Shown here: in pieces, positions 1 to 8,703 of the stretch
How positions within the stretch are numbered: position 1 is the first letter of the stretch
How the letters are laid out: each line of letters begins with the position of its first letter
NCBI GenBank assembly: GCA_022821965.1
Contig: JAJECN010000020.1
Location: forward strand, 186,001 to 250,000
Source of the DNA: Candidatus Poribacteria bacterium
Lineage (GTDB): Bacteria; Poribacteria; WGA-4E; WGA-3G
Reading direction: 5' to 3'
DNA length: 64,000 nt
Position numbers and translations under genes: made by a program
Notes under the pieces: generated by a model
Told to the model about the DNA's origin: nothing
The model's database searches: none
Seen by the model: the letters and a program-made list of their open reading frames with translations, nothing else

Positions 1-2
1 GT

Positions 3-659
3 GCGGTGAAGCTCAACGATGCCAACCTCTTCAAGACGCCGCTTGCCTTTATGACAGGACATGATCCATCACTCATCCGTTCTCGGAAACTCTTCGGGTG
101 GCGGTACGGTACCGGTAAAATGGATGGCAGTCTCACTGCGTCTGAAGCGGCAGGTCTGCGTCGCTACCTTGTCGAAAAAGGCGGATTCCTCGTCTTTGAC
201 GACTGTGGTGTGAATGCGCCTATGCAGGCAATGGTTCGCCTCTTTCTCTCACAGATGCGTTACGTCATGCCTGAATATCAAGTTGAGCGGATCTCCAATA
301 ACCACGAGGTCTACAATAACTTCTATGGGATGGGGGCCCCCCCTGTTGGTTTTGACATCTTCTGGTGGGGCACACGTCCACCGAAACGGAACTACCTCGA
401 AGGTATCTCTGTCGGTGAGAAATTGTCGGTTATTGTTGTCCGTCGTGATTACATGTGCGCGATGGAGACTGTCAGTTACCCGACGCGGAGTGTTCACTGT
501 TCACCCGGCGTCTATCGCTTCATGACGAACGTTGTGGTGTATGCGTTGACACACGGTTCTATTTCTGACTACTCCGGTTATGTGCCTGAAGACCTATTAA
601 TCGAGAAGGAACTTCCGACACGTCCACCTGCCGCTGCGAGGGTCGGCAGTTTTGAGTAG
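3..659 (+). CDS. DUF4159-type protein, 5' end outside window
   Basis: The reading frame is open to the window edge, so the true start lies upstream; the GTG at 6 is probably internal. The visible 218 residues contain LRRYLVEKGGFLVFDDCG, the 'linear order then GGF-DD' signature of the C-terminal DUF4159 domain, followed by VYNNFYGM and the IVVRRDY strand. DUF4159 proteins are often exported or membrane-anchored and adopt a flavodoxin/GATase-like fold; their reaction is not known. The C-terminus ends in a Pro/Ala-rich stretch. Family assignment is from motif recognition only. Confidence 0.6.
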   Translation, partial: AVKLNDANLFKTPLAFMTGHDPSLIRSRKLFGWRYGTGKMDGSLTASEAAGLRRYLVEKGGFLVFDDCGVNAPMQAMVRLFLSQMRYVMPEYQVERISNNHEVYNNFYGMGAPPVGFDIFWWGTRPPKRNYLEGISVGEKLSVIVVRRDYMCAMETVSYPTRSVHCSPGVYRFMTNVVVYALTHGSISDYSGYVPEDLLIEKELPTRPPAAARVGSFE

Positions 660-692
660 CGTTTCTGCAGTGGCAATAATTCCCTTTTTCTG

Positions 693-720
693 TTGACAAA
701 AAAGACATATTCCATACAAT
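693..720 (+). promoter_or_regulatory. sigma70-type promoter upstream of the first Ldh gene
   Basis: TTGACA at 693-698 and TACAAT at 715-720 are separated by 16 bp. Transcription would start near 727, about 55 nt before the ATG at 783. Confidence 0.6.
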
Positions 721-782
721 AGGAGGCATTGTTTCCAGAATCTATTACACTGCTAACTAAATTTATATCAAAGGACCCATAT

Positions 783-1859
783 ATGGAAAAAACACATCTA
801 CTTCAGGCACCACATCTCCACGCGATCGCACGCAATATCTTTGTTGCTGCCGGTGCGTCGCGGCACATTGCAGAAGATGTCGCCGAAATCCTTGTTAACG
901 CCAACCTCGCTGGACACGATTCACACGGTGTGCTGCGCGTCCCCGCCTATTTAAGGGGTATTGAAGCAGGGCACCTACATCCCGCTGCAGAACCGAAAAT
1001 CCTCGCTGATAGTCCCAATACCTTGTGCCTTGATGCACAACGCGGCTTTGGGCACTACATCTCACGCTGGGCGATCTCTAAAGCCATTGAAAAAGCAAAA
1101 ACTGCGGTTTCCTGCTGTGTAAGTATCAGCAATATTGGACATATCGGACGTTTGGGTGAGTATGCCGAAGCGGCGGCAAAAGCTGGATGTATTGGACTTA
1201 TCAGTGTAGGTTCGGGTGGCAAAGGTGGGGGACCGACGGTACCTTATGGTGGTTCGCAAGGCACTTTCAGCACAAACCCCATAGCTTTGGGTGTGCCAAC
1301 CGGCGACGATAGTCCTTTTATTGTTGACTATGCCACGAGTATGATTGCTGAAGGGAAGATCCAGGTTGCGCGGAGCAAGGGCATTGATTTACCTGAGGGC
1401 TGTATCCTCGATAAAAATGGGATACCGAGCGTCAAGCCCGCTGACTTCTACGATGGCGGTGCGCTGCTGGCATTTGGAAAACATAAGGGCTATGCACTCG
1501 CTATGTTCACTTGCCTCCTCGGAGGATTGGCAGGCACGTTTGATGTAGAAAGCGGCAGAATGGGCGGTACTTTCATGCAAGCGGTTGATGTTAACGCCTT
1601 CACACCGGTCAAGGAATACCAGAAAGGCGTACGTGCCTTCTTAGATGGCATTAAGTCTACGCCTCCGGCTCCCGGTTTCGACGAGGTATTGGTTCCGGGT
1701 GATTTTGAACATCGGTTCCGCACACAACGGTTGGTGGAGGGAATTGAGATACCGGATACTATCTACAATCAACTTCAAGAGTGTGCAGACGAACTCGGCG
1801 TTTCCATCGGTGAGGACACCATTGAAGAGGATGACAAGGCACACTATGGTCCGATTTAG
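783..1859 (+). CDS. Ldh family (malate/L-lactate type) NAD(P)-dependent oxidoreductase, copy A1
   Basis: A 358-residue member of the Ldh/malate-L-sulfolactate dehydrogenase superfamily (PF02615 type), which reduces or oxidises 2-oxo/2-hydroxy acids without a classical Rossmann fold. The AGHDSHGVLR motif near residue 45 carries the conserved catalytic His. GTNPIALGVP-type and HKGYAL blocks follow. ATG 783 is chosen over upstream TTG 729 because AAGGA lies 7 nt before it and the protein then aligns with its neighbour from residue 1. The next gene is a clear tandem duplicate. Substrate cannot be told from sequence. Confidence 0.88.
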   Translation: MEKTHLLQAPHLHAIARNIFVAAGASRHIAEDVAEILVNANLAGHDSHGVLRVPAYLRGIEAGHLHPAAEPKILADSPNTLCLDAQRGFGHYISRWAISKAIEKAKTAVSCCVSISNIGHIGRLGEYAEAAAKAGCIGLISVGSGGKGGGPTVPYGGSQGTFSTNPIALGVPTGDDSPFIVDYATSMIAEGKIQVARSKGIDLPEGCILDKNGIPSVKPADFYDGGALLAFGKHKGYALAMFTCLLGGLAGTFDVESGRMGGTFMQAVDVNAFTPVKEYQKGVRAFLDGIKSTPPAPGFDEVLVPGDFEHRFRTQRLVEGIEIPDTIYNQLQECADELGVSIGEDTIEEDDKAHYGPI

Positions 1860-1865
1860 AAATGA

Positions 1866-1895
1866 TAGTCAGCGGTCAGCAATCAGCAGAGAGAA
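1866..1895. repeat. short GCTGATGGCTGAC-family (R2) repeat remnant
   Basis: GTCAGCGGTCAGCAATCAGC matches the longer R2 copies at 37360, 44865 and 58976. It lies between the two Ldh genes. Confidence 0.5.
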
Positions 1896-1929
1896 TGGAA
1901 GACGGGGCACCCGACCTTCCAACTAAACG

Positions 1930-1947
1930 CCGCAAGGAAAATTAGAA
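1930..1947 (+). repeat. R7 ribosome-binding-site repeat (CCGCAAGGAAAATTA)
   Basis: CCGCAAGGAAAATTAGAA ends 2 nt before the ATG at 1950 and supplies its Shine-Dalgarno AAGGAA. The same sequence recurs before genes at 28102, 39436 and 42116. Confidence 0.55.
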
Positions 1948-1949
1948 AT

Positions 1950-2987
1950 ATGAAAAGGCACGTATTTGAAGCTGCACATCTTCAGGCATTTACAAATAAC
2001 CTATTTGTAGCGGCAGGCACACCGCAGCACATCGCGGACAACGTTGCCGAGATTTTGATAAAAGCCAATCTCGCTGGACACGATTCGCACGGCGTACTTC
2101 GTATCCCTTCCTATCTTGAAGGGATTGAAAACGGAGGTATTCGTCCGGCTGCTGAGCCAGATGTGCTACGGGAAACCGATGAGACGCTTCATATTGATGG
2201 TGGAAACGGTTTCGGGCACTACACCGCTCGCTATGCAGTTCGACGCGCAATCGAAAAAGCAAAAGTCGGACGTACCTGTTTCGCTACACTCACTCAGACC
2301 GGGCATATCGGCAGGGTTGGGGAATACGCACAAGAAGCCGCTGAATCGGGTTGTATCGGAATGATTACCGTCGGTGGCGGATCAAAAGGTGGCGGACGTA
2401 TTCTTCCGTTCGGCGGGGCAGTTGGTGCCCTCGGCACAAATCCTATCGCTATCGGTGTTCCAACAGGCGATGACACACCCTTTCTCATTGATTTCGCAAC
2501 GAGTATGATCGCGAACGGTAAAACCTACGTCGCTGACAGCGAAAATCGCGATCTGCCAGAGGGTTGTGTTGTTGACAAACAGGGGAATCCGACCGTCAAA
2601 ACCGCTGAGTACCGCGATGGTGGACATCTCCTTGCTTTCGGGAGACACAAAGGCTATGCGCTATCCCTCTTCGTCTGTCTGCTGGGTGGATTAGGAGGAA
2701 CGTTTAATGTTGACGCTGGGCAGATAGGCGGTCTCTATATGCAGGTTATTGATGTTAACGCGTTTACGCCCCTTGAAGAATATCAGAAAGGGGTCCGCGC
2801 ATTTTTAGACGCTATCAAGGCTACACCACCTGCTCTTGGTTTCGATGAGGTGTTAGTCCCCGGTGATTTTGAAGTCAATACTCGAACCCATCGCCTCGCA
2901 AACGGCATTGATGTACCGGATACTATCTATCGGCAGCTGCACGAGTGTGCTGAAAAGTGGAATGTGCCGATGGTAGAAACCCGATAA
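1950..2987 (+). CDS. Ldh family NAD(P)-dependent oxidoreductase, copy A2
   Basis: A 345-residue tandem paralogue of the gene at 783. It has the same AGHDSHGVLRIPSYL motif with the catalytic His near residue 45, GTNPIAIGVPTGDD, the LPEG-x-VVDK-x-G-x-P loop and GRHKGYALSLF. Similarity runs end to end, but this copy is shorter at the C-terminus. ATG 1950 is preceded by AAGGAA inside an R7 repeat. The pair probably arose by local duplication, and the two copies may differ in substrate. No terminator is visible between them. Confidence 0.88.
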   Translation: MKRHVFEAAHLQAFTNNLFVAAGTPQHIADNVAEILIKANLAGHDSHGVLRIPSYLEGIENGGIRPAAEPDVLRETDETLHIDGGNGFGHYTARYAVRRAIEKAKVGRTCFATLTQTGHIGRVGEYAQEAAESGCIGMITVGGGSKGGGRILPFGGAVGALGTNPIAIGVPTGDDTPFLIDFATSMIANGKTYVADSENRDLPEGCVVDKQGNPTVKTAEYRDGGHLLAFGRHKGYALSLFVCLLGGLGGTFNVDAGQIGGLYMQVIDVNAFTPLEEYQKGVRAFLDAIKATPPALGFDEVLVPGDFEVNTRTHRLANGIDVPDTIYRQLHECAEKWNVPMVETR

Positions 2988-3076
2988 TTTAGCCTTGTAA
3001 CAGTGGCATGTTTATCAACATTTTTGTCTTGTGGTACCCACGGGTATATCAGCAATGTTAAGAGAAGGTTGATTCC

Positions 3077-5614
3077 ATGCAATTCAAGCATCTATTTCTT
3101 ACAGTAATTACTTTATTAACGCTTCCGTTCACAATTTCCGCCCAACAAGAACACACTCTATTTAGGCATGGTGGTAGCATCCGAACAGTGGCGTATTCGC
3201 CTGTCAATTCTTCTCTCTTTGCAAGTGCGGGTGATAACCGGGCGGTAAAGTTGTGGAACTTACAAAACGATACCGTCACAACGCTCGGGCACCATACTGA
3301 TACGGTCAATTCAATTGCATTTTCCGCTGATGGACAGTTGCTTGCCAGCGGCGGTGATGACTACACGTTTAAAGTGTGGGATGTTTCACTGCAACGAGAA
3401 ATCGAAAGTTCCCAACACATCACAGACAACAGCATTTCGCAAATCAAGGCAGTGACGTTTTCACCGAATGGACAACGACTCGCCACAGCAGGCGTACACG
3501 TGAAACTTTGGGATACTCACACTTGGAAGGAGATAACCACGCTCCGTCACGACGAGTGGGTCTGGGCGGTTGCCTTTTCTGCCGATGGCAAGCTGCTCGC
3601 TACAGGAGATGCCAGTGGACAAGTCAATGTTTGGAACCTTCAAAGCCGACAACTTATTGCCCAACGCCAAGCCGATTCTAATGCCATTTATGCTGTTCGA
3701 TTCTCCCCAAACAACCAAATCCTCGCAGGAGCGGGCTACAAGGGACAGATCAAGTTATGGAAGGTCCCGAATTGGCAATACCTCGGTACATTGAGGTCCA
3801 ACGGAACAGTTCACGGTATCAGTTTTTCCCCTGACAGCCGGACCCTCGCCAGTACAGGTTACGAATCTGTAAACCTCTGGGCGGTTAACATCGGTGAAAA
3901 TATTGCTACGCTCACGGGACATACAGATTGGGTCAACACTACCGCTTTTTCTCCAAACGGAAACTCGCTCATCAGCGGTGGCGCAGATGGGACGCTCCGA
4001 ATCTGGGATGTAACCTCCTATAGGACCTCTGACCGAGATAGCGTCCGAATTATCTATTTCGTGCCTCGCGGTCGCAGCCCGCAACCGGGTATCTGGACAA
4101 AATTGGATAGACTCATAAGGGGTGTGCAACGTTTTTATGCTGACCAGATGCAAACTCACGGGTTCGGTAGGAAAACTTTCACATTTGAAACCGATGAAAA
4201 CGCGGAAACTTTGGTCTGGCAAATCGACGGACAATTCCGTGATTGGCATTATCATACAGATACGCGTACCAAGGTCCATACAGAAGTCGCCGATCAGTTT
4301 GACATGTCAAAACACGTCTACTTGATTGTTGTTGACATCAGCAGTGAAGCGATTGATAATGAAGAAACGTGCGGTGTCGGCGGCGGTAATTGGTTTGGAA
4401 CCGAAACCTTGACAAGAACTCGGGGTGGATACGCAATTATCCCCGCATCCGGTAACTGCTTTGATGGCAAAGTTGGCGTATCGGTAACAGCTCATGAACT
4501 CGGGCACGCTTTCGGCTTGGAGCATGACTTCCGCAACGATGCTTATGTCATGTCTTACGGTGCAGCACCTAACCGGTTGTCTAAGTGTGCTGCCAGATGG
4601 TTAGACGCGAATCGCTTTTTTAACGCAAACCGAACCGCCTTCAACGAACCGACAGCAATTCAGATGCTCACACCGTCGGCTTACCTTCCAAACGCGAGAA
4701 ACTTAACGCTCCAATTTCAAGTGACAGATGTAGATGGTATCCATCAGGCACAGTTGCTGGTCCCGGTGACTTCAGCGGACCCAGCAACCGGCATCAAGTT
4801 GCACAGTTGTAAAGACTTAAACGCTCAAAGTAGTACCCTTGAATTTTACGCTTCAACCTTAACAGCGCACCGGGTTAGCAACATAGTCCTCCAAGTAATT
4901 GATGTGCATGGAAACATTGCACGACAGGACTACACACTTAAGGCAGACAACTCCCTACTTACTCAAAACCACGCCGATGTTAACCGCGATGGGAGGGTTG
5001 ATGTTACTGATTTAGTGCTGGTTGCCTCTAATATCGGCAAAACTATTAATGGCAGGGTTAGTCCAAATCCAGATGTGAACAGAGATGGGGTTGTCAATAT
5101 TGCCGATCTTATCCTGGTTGCGAGTCTGTTAAGTGAGGTATCGGCAGCACCGATGTTACATGTCCAAGGCGGGCATACACTCACAGCAACAGACTTGCAA
5201 GAGTGGATTAGGCACTCTAAAACCTATGACCTCCAAACGAGTTTCTCGTATCTTCGTCCGGATACTATAGAAAAAGGGATTGCTGTGCTTGAACAACTCC
5301 TTTCAACTTTAGTGATTCCAACGGAGGATCGTCTCTTAGCAAACTACCCTAATCCCTTCAACCCAGAGACGTGGATACCCTATCAGTTAGCGACAGATGC
5401 AAATGTAACGCTCACTATCTATGATGCGAGCGGTATTCCAGTCAAAGTCCTGGACTTAGGACATCGACCAGCTGGGGTCTACCATGCTCGAAATCGTGCT
5501 GCTTATTGGGATGGTCGGAATAAACATGCGGAACGCGTGGCGAGTGGAGTTTACTTTTACACGCTGTCTGCTGGAGACTTCACCGCAACGCGTAGGATGT
5601 TGATTCGGAAGTAG
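3077..5614 (+). CDS. exported WD40 - zinc metalloprotease - dockerin - C-terminal sorting tail protein
   Basis: An 845-residue mosaic protein. Residues 1-22 are a signal peptide. About 25-310 are six or seven WD40 repeats with FSADGQLLASGG and VKLWD-type blocks. A metalloprotease-like region follows, with the zincin motif HELGHAFGLEH at 473-483 (His 473, 477, 483; Glu 474). Residues 632-695 hold two Ca-binding dockerin-like loops (DVNRDGRVDVTDL and DVNRDGVVNIADL). Residues 756-845 form the FlgD/T9SS-like tail starting NYPNPFNPETW and ending RRMLIRK. It is probably secreted and surface-bound. Peptidase activity is inferred only from the zinc motif, and the substrate is unknown. Confidence 0.85.
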   Translation: MQFKHLFLTVITLLTLPFTISAQQEHTLFRHGGSIRTVAYSPVNSSLFASAGDNRAVKLWNLQNDTVTTLGHHTDTVNSIAFSADGQLLASGGDDYTFKVWDVSLQREIESSQHITDNSISQIKAVTFSPNGQRLATAGVHVKLWDTHTWKEITTLRHDEWVWAVAFSADGKLLATGDASGQVNVWNLQSRQLIAQRQADSNAIYAVRFSPNNQILAGAGYKGQIKLWKVPNWQYLGTLRSNGTVHGISFSPDSRTLASTGYESVNLWAVNIGENIATLTGHTDWVNTTAFSPNGNSLISGGADGTLRIWDVTSYRTSDRDSVRIIYFVPRGRSPQPGIWTKLDRLIRGVQRFYADQMQTHGFGRKTFTFETDENAETLVWQIDGQFRDWHYHTDTRTKVHTEVADQFDMSKHVYLIVVDISSEAIDNEETCGVGGGNWFGTETLTRTRGGYAIIPASGNCFDGKVGVSVTAHELGHAFGLEHDFRNDAYVMSYGAAPNRLSKCAARWLDANRFFNANRTAFNEPTAIQMLTPSAYLPNARNLTLQFQVTDVDGIHQAQLLVPVTSADPATGIKLHSCKDLNAQSSTLEFYASTLTAHRVSNIVLQVIDVHGNIARQDYTLKADNSLLTQNHADVNRDGRVDVTDLVLVASNIGKTINGRVSPNPDVNRDGVVNIADLILVASLLSEVSAAPMLHVQGGHTLTATDLQEWIRHSKTYDLQTSFSYLRPDTIEKGIAVLEQLLSTLVIPTEDRLLANYPNPFNPETWIPYQLATDANVTLTIYDASGIPVKVLDLGHRPAGVYHARNRAAYWDGRNKHAERVASGVYFYTLSAGDFTATRRMLIRK

Positions 5615-5670
5615 GAGGAGATTTGGCATAGCGTAGTAAATAATATCACTTTACAAACGACAATATCTGT

Positions 5671-5710
5671 CAAGAAAAAGGATTATTTGACTTTTTCTTG
5701 ACATTTTTTT
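5671..5710 (+). terminator. hairpin plus T-run after the WD40-protease gene
   Basis: A perfect 10-bp inverted repeat, CAAGAAAAAG (5671-5680) and CTTTTTCTTG (5691-5700), has a 10-nt loop and is followed by ACATTTTTTT. The stem is AT-rich but the layout fits an intrinsic terminator 57 nt past the stop codon. Confidence 0.55.
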
Positions 5711-5727
5711 GACAAAAATGTTATCAT
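5698..5727 (+). promoter_or_regulatory. possible promoter for the PD40 gene
   Basis: TTGACA at 5698-5703 and TATCAT at 5722-5727 are spaced 18 bp. The -35 overlaps the terminator stem, so both readings compete for the same bases. Confidence 0.4.
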
Positions 5728-5840
5728 TTTGGCAATTGAGGGTGACAGCACTCATTTGAAGACGTTCCTCATCTATTTCCGTAATACTAAACCCACCAAG
5801 AGGACTGAGATGTAAACACGAATCATTAAGAGGATTGCTC

Positions 5841-6800
5841 ATGAAACGACAAGACATCCTCATCTCTTTTTGCCTCATCTTTGGGCTGCTCTGTCCCGTT
5901 TCAGCAAAATCACTCAGCAGTGAAAAGATTGTGTTCTCGTCAAACCGCGACGGTAATTGGGAAATCTACATAATGAATCCGGATGGGACTCGACAGGAGA
6001 GATTGACCTACGACCGCGCGGTCGATTGTGAGCCAGTCATCTCACCAACAGGTGACCGGATCCTCTTCACCTCCAATCGCCGGGGGACGCGCGACCTCTA
6101 TCTAATGGGTGTTGATGGGAGAAATGTGCGTCCGCTATTTGGTGTTAGCGAAGCATACCGCACGGAACCTGCTTGGTCTTCAGACGGAAAACGGATTCTC
6201 TACTCTCAGCGTACCGTAGGGGGTACCAATATCCACACCGCGAGAGTGGATGGAACATTAGTCAAACGTGTCGTTCATCTGAAGAGTGCCCACAGTGGAT
6301 ATCCAAGTTGGTCGTCGGATGGTACAGAAATCGCTTTTGTGGTAGCAGATGAAGTTCACTGGGCAAGCCGCCAAATCCGGTTTATCAACTTAGAAACCGA
6401 TAAGCAGGAAACACTCTTCCCAGATGATTTCCCGCGAATGTTTCAGCCTGCCTATTCTCCAGCCGATGATAAGATTGCTTTTGCTTGGTTTCGCCCTGCC
6501 GAAAAGCGGCAGTCCATATTCACTGTTAACCGAGATGGAAGCCACCTCAGACGGATTGGGTCTTTTATCGCAAGCGGACCCGCTTGGGCACCCTCCGGCG
6601 ATGAACTCATCTACACAGAGGGGGTCGTTGGAAGCAATTCACAAATTTTCAAAATCGATCTGATAAGCCAAAAAGTTACACAGCTCACAGATAATGGAAG
6701 CAATTATTCAGGAAATTGGTTCTCACCGGGGCAGCTGCCCGTTTCTCCATCCGCATCGCTTCTAAGCACATCGTGGGGGAAGACGAAAACCCAAAATTAG
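5841..6800 (+). CDS. exported PD40/TolB-like beta-propeller protein with W-G tail
   Basis: A 319-residue protein with a signal peptide (MKRQDILIS...VSA). Five or six PD40-type repeats follow, such as IVFSSNRDGNWEIYIMNPDG and ILFTSNRRGTRDLYLMGVDG, the blade pattern of the TolB C-terminal propeller. It is not TolB itself because the N-terminal TolB domain is missing. ATG 5841 follows AAGAGGA by about 6 nt. The last residues, LLSTSWGKTKTQN, match the ends of the proteins at 55071 and 56078 (L-x-T-x-W-G-x-x-K). Probably periplasmic or surface-located; ligand unknown. Confidence 0.8.
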   Translation: MKRQDILISFCLIFGLLCPVSAKSLSSEKIVFSSNRDGNWEIYIMNPDGTRQERLTYDRAVDCEPVISPTGDRILFTSNRRGTRDLYLMGVDGRNVRPLFGVSEAYRTEPAWSSDGKRILYSQRTVGGTNIHTARVDGTLVKRVVHLKSAHSGYPSWSSDGTEIAFVVADEVHWASRQIRFINLETDKQETLFPDDFPRMFQPAYSPADDKIAFAWFRPAEKRQSIFTVNRDGSHLRRIGSFIASGPAWAPSGDELIYTEGVVGSNSQIFKIDLISQKVTQLTDNGSNYSGNWFSPGQLPVSPSASLLSTSWGKTKTQN

Positions 6801-6819
6801 TCCTGAAAACAGCACACTC

Positions 6820-7518
6820 TCATAGCAACGCCTCAGCCAACTCCGTAAAATCGCGTACTGTTACATCGGGTTGATACGGCGTATCCTCATACGGGAGTTT
6901 ATAACGGTTCACAAACGCGCCACTATAGCCGCACGCCCGCGCCCCCATGATGTCAAACGAATTCGCTGATACCATAAGACATTCGTTGACCGCAAGTCCT
7001 AATTCGCCCGCAGCAGATCGGTAGACTGCCGGATGTGGTTTAAAAGCACCGACCGATGTGACCGAAATCACATCGTCAAACTCCCATGCAACGCGTTCTC
7101 TAACAAGATAGTCTAAAAACGCTGGATCCCCATTGGACAAAACTACCAACTGATATCGAGATTGCAGCCGCGAGAGTGCAGCCAAAACTTCTGGAAACGG
7201 CGAAAGCTGCTCCCATCCACGCATGAACTCTTTCACCGTATCAGGCAAAACATCAATACTGTTGCGCCTTAGCGTGTAGTGCAGTGCGCGCCGCACCGTC
7301 TCCAGATAGCCGCTATGTCCGAGCATCATAATCGTATCCTGATACTGCTCAATTCGCTGCCTGTAACGCCACTGTTCCCAAAACGTATCGGCAGATACAT
7401 CGGTCGCAGCGTGGGCATCCAGGGACTCGCTAATGAACGGCGTAAGACTGCCCCCTAAATCCAAAATTGTGCCAAACAGATCAAAAGTAAGTGCTTTCGT
7501 CGCTACAAAATTTGCCAT
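6820..7518 (-). CDS. HAD superfamily hydrolase, haloacid dehalogenase type II-like
   Basis: A 232-residue cytoplasmic protein. Motif I is FDLFGTILD with nucleophile Asp13, motif II is VVLSNGD, motif III lysine is in GAFKPHP, and motif IV is the SANSFDIMGARA block. The helical cap between motifs I and II matches the size of L-2-haloacid dehalogenases. Many such proteins are general phosphatases or dehalogenases, so the substrate is open. It ends 19 bp from the convergent PD40 gene. Confidence 0.8.
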   Translation of the reverse strand: MANFVATKALTFDLFGTILDLGGSLTPFISESLDAHAATDVSADTFWEQWRYRQRIEQYQDTIMMLGHSGYLETVRRALHYTLRRNSIDVLPDTVKEFMRGWEQLSPFPEVLAALSRLQSRYQLVVLSNGDPAFLDYLVRERVAWEFDDVISVTSVGAFKPHPAVYRSAAGELGLAVNECLMVSANSFDIMGARACGYSGAFVNRYKLPYEDTPYQPDVTVRDFTELAEALL

Positions 7519-7524
7519 AATACA

Positions 7525-7660
7525 TAGTTGTCAGTTATCAGTTATCGGTCGTCAGTCGTCGGTTAAAGAGCAATTTTTAACAATGAACCCCAGGCTGAAG
7601 TCCTTCACTGAGTGGTGAATTGTTACGAAGTCCCTCTTAACTGAAAACCGATAACCATTA
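7525..7660. repeat. R1 repeat element (CAGTTATCGGTTAA family)
   Basis: The left part carries repeated CAGTTATCAGTTATCGG units and GGTTAAAGAG. The right part carries the complement, CTCTTAACTGAAAACCGATAAC. The ends can pair, so this looks like a small non-coding palindromic element. Similar copies are at 38740, 40330, 43540, 45213, 50471 and 61683. Confidence 0.6.
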
Positions 7661-7665
7661 ATCTA

Positions 7666-8685
7666 CTATCCCAATTCAACCGTTCGTCCCGTCGCCATCG
7701 CTTCAAACGCTGCATCAATGACACGCATCTGATTCACGCAGCTTTCCGGCGAGATACGGTGCGGTTTACCAGTCGCTAAAACTTCACACATGTGCTCCAA
7801 TTGTAATGCGAACTGGAAACACGGTTCAAAATCAATGACTTCTCTGCCCTCTCGTGTGGTAAGCACAATATTAACAGCTGAGTTCTCATTGTTCCACGCT
7901 GTCTCAATCCTAAGCATACCACCCAACCCAGCCATTTCGGCGTACTGTCCACCAGCACAATTAAAACCGGTAGAAATCTGGGCAATCCGTTCACCGGGAA
8001 ATACTAACTGCAGGTAGGAACCATCGTCCACTTCTAATCCTGCTTGAGACATTCCGGATACCCGAACCGGTTCAGCACCAAACATGAATCGCGCGTGGTG
8101 GATATTGTAACACGCCAAATCGTAGATACTGCCCCCACCTTTTGCTTTGTTAAACCGCCAATTCGCTTCAGGTTTACGAGTCTCGGGTCCACCACCACCG
8201 CCACCTGTGCAGAAAGTACTTCGGAGTGCCTTAAACTCCCCGATAGCTCCTGAATCGACTAACTCTTTCGCCTTGAGGTGCATCGGATGATGCCGAAATT
8301 TGAACGCTTCCGCTACGAGAACACCGTTCTCCTGTGCTGCACCAACGAACGCTTCCGCTTCCGCAGCTGTTGACGTGAACGGCTTCTCACATAAAATCGC
8401 CTTGACTTGGCGGGATTCAGAAAGTTGGATACCGACCTCAGCGTGAAAGGCACCCCACGTACAGATAATAGCGATGTCCAAGTTCTCGGTATCTAACATC
8501 TCTTCCAAAGAGAGATACCGGTTTTCAGGTGCCACATCAAATCGCTCACCGAAACGCGTTAAAGCATCTTTCGAGACATCACAGATGGCTGCCAATTCAG
8601 CACTCGGTGCTTGTTGACAGGCGTTGCCGTGTGCGTTGGCGATTCCACCTGCTCCGACAAGTCCAACACGGTAAGTAGTTGACAT
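7666..8685 (-). CDS. Gfo/Idh/MocA family oxidoreductase
   Basis: A 339-residue NAD(P)-dependent dehydrogenase. The N-terminal Rossmann motif VGLVGAGGIA (residues 7-16) is followed by the family's LCEKPFTST signature with Lys101. The C-terminal alpha/beta domain contains RFMFGAEPVRVSG, the typical 'substrate' half. Members act on sugars, inositols or other cyclic polyols. It is followed on the minus strand by the HAD gene across an R1 repeat and preceded 18 bp upstream by the sulfotransferase gene, so the last two may be co-transcribed. Substrate unknown. Confidence 0.85.
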   Translation of the reverse strand: MSTTYRVGLVGAGGIANAHGNACQQAPSAELAAICDVSKDALTRFGERFDVAPENRYLSLEEMLDTENLDIAIICTWGAFHAEVGIQLSESRQVKAILCEKPFTSTAAEAEAFVGAAQENGVLVAEAFKFRHHPMHLKAKELVDSGAIGEFKALRSTFCTGGGGGGPETRKPEANWRFNKAKGGGSIYDLACYNIHHARFMFGAEPVRVSGMSQAGLEVDDGSYLQLVFPGERIAQISTGFNCAGGQYAEMAGLGGMLRIETAWNNENSAVNIVLTTREGREVIDFEPCFQFALQLEHMCEVLATGKPHRISPESCVNQMRVIDAAFEAMATGRTVELG

Positions 8686-8703
8686 AATAGTTCCTTTCGC
8701 TGT

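Noticed and set aside
729-782. TTG 729 as start of the first Ldh gene
   Set aside because: It lies about at the predicted transcription start and gives 18 residues absent from the paralogue; ATG 783 has a proper ribosome binding site.
3755-4279. 174-codon minus frame opposite the WD40-protease gene
   Set aside because: Overlaps a clear multi-domain gene and has no recognisable motif.
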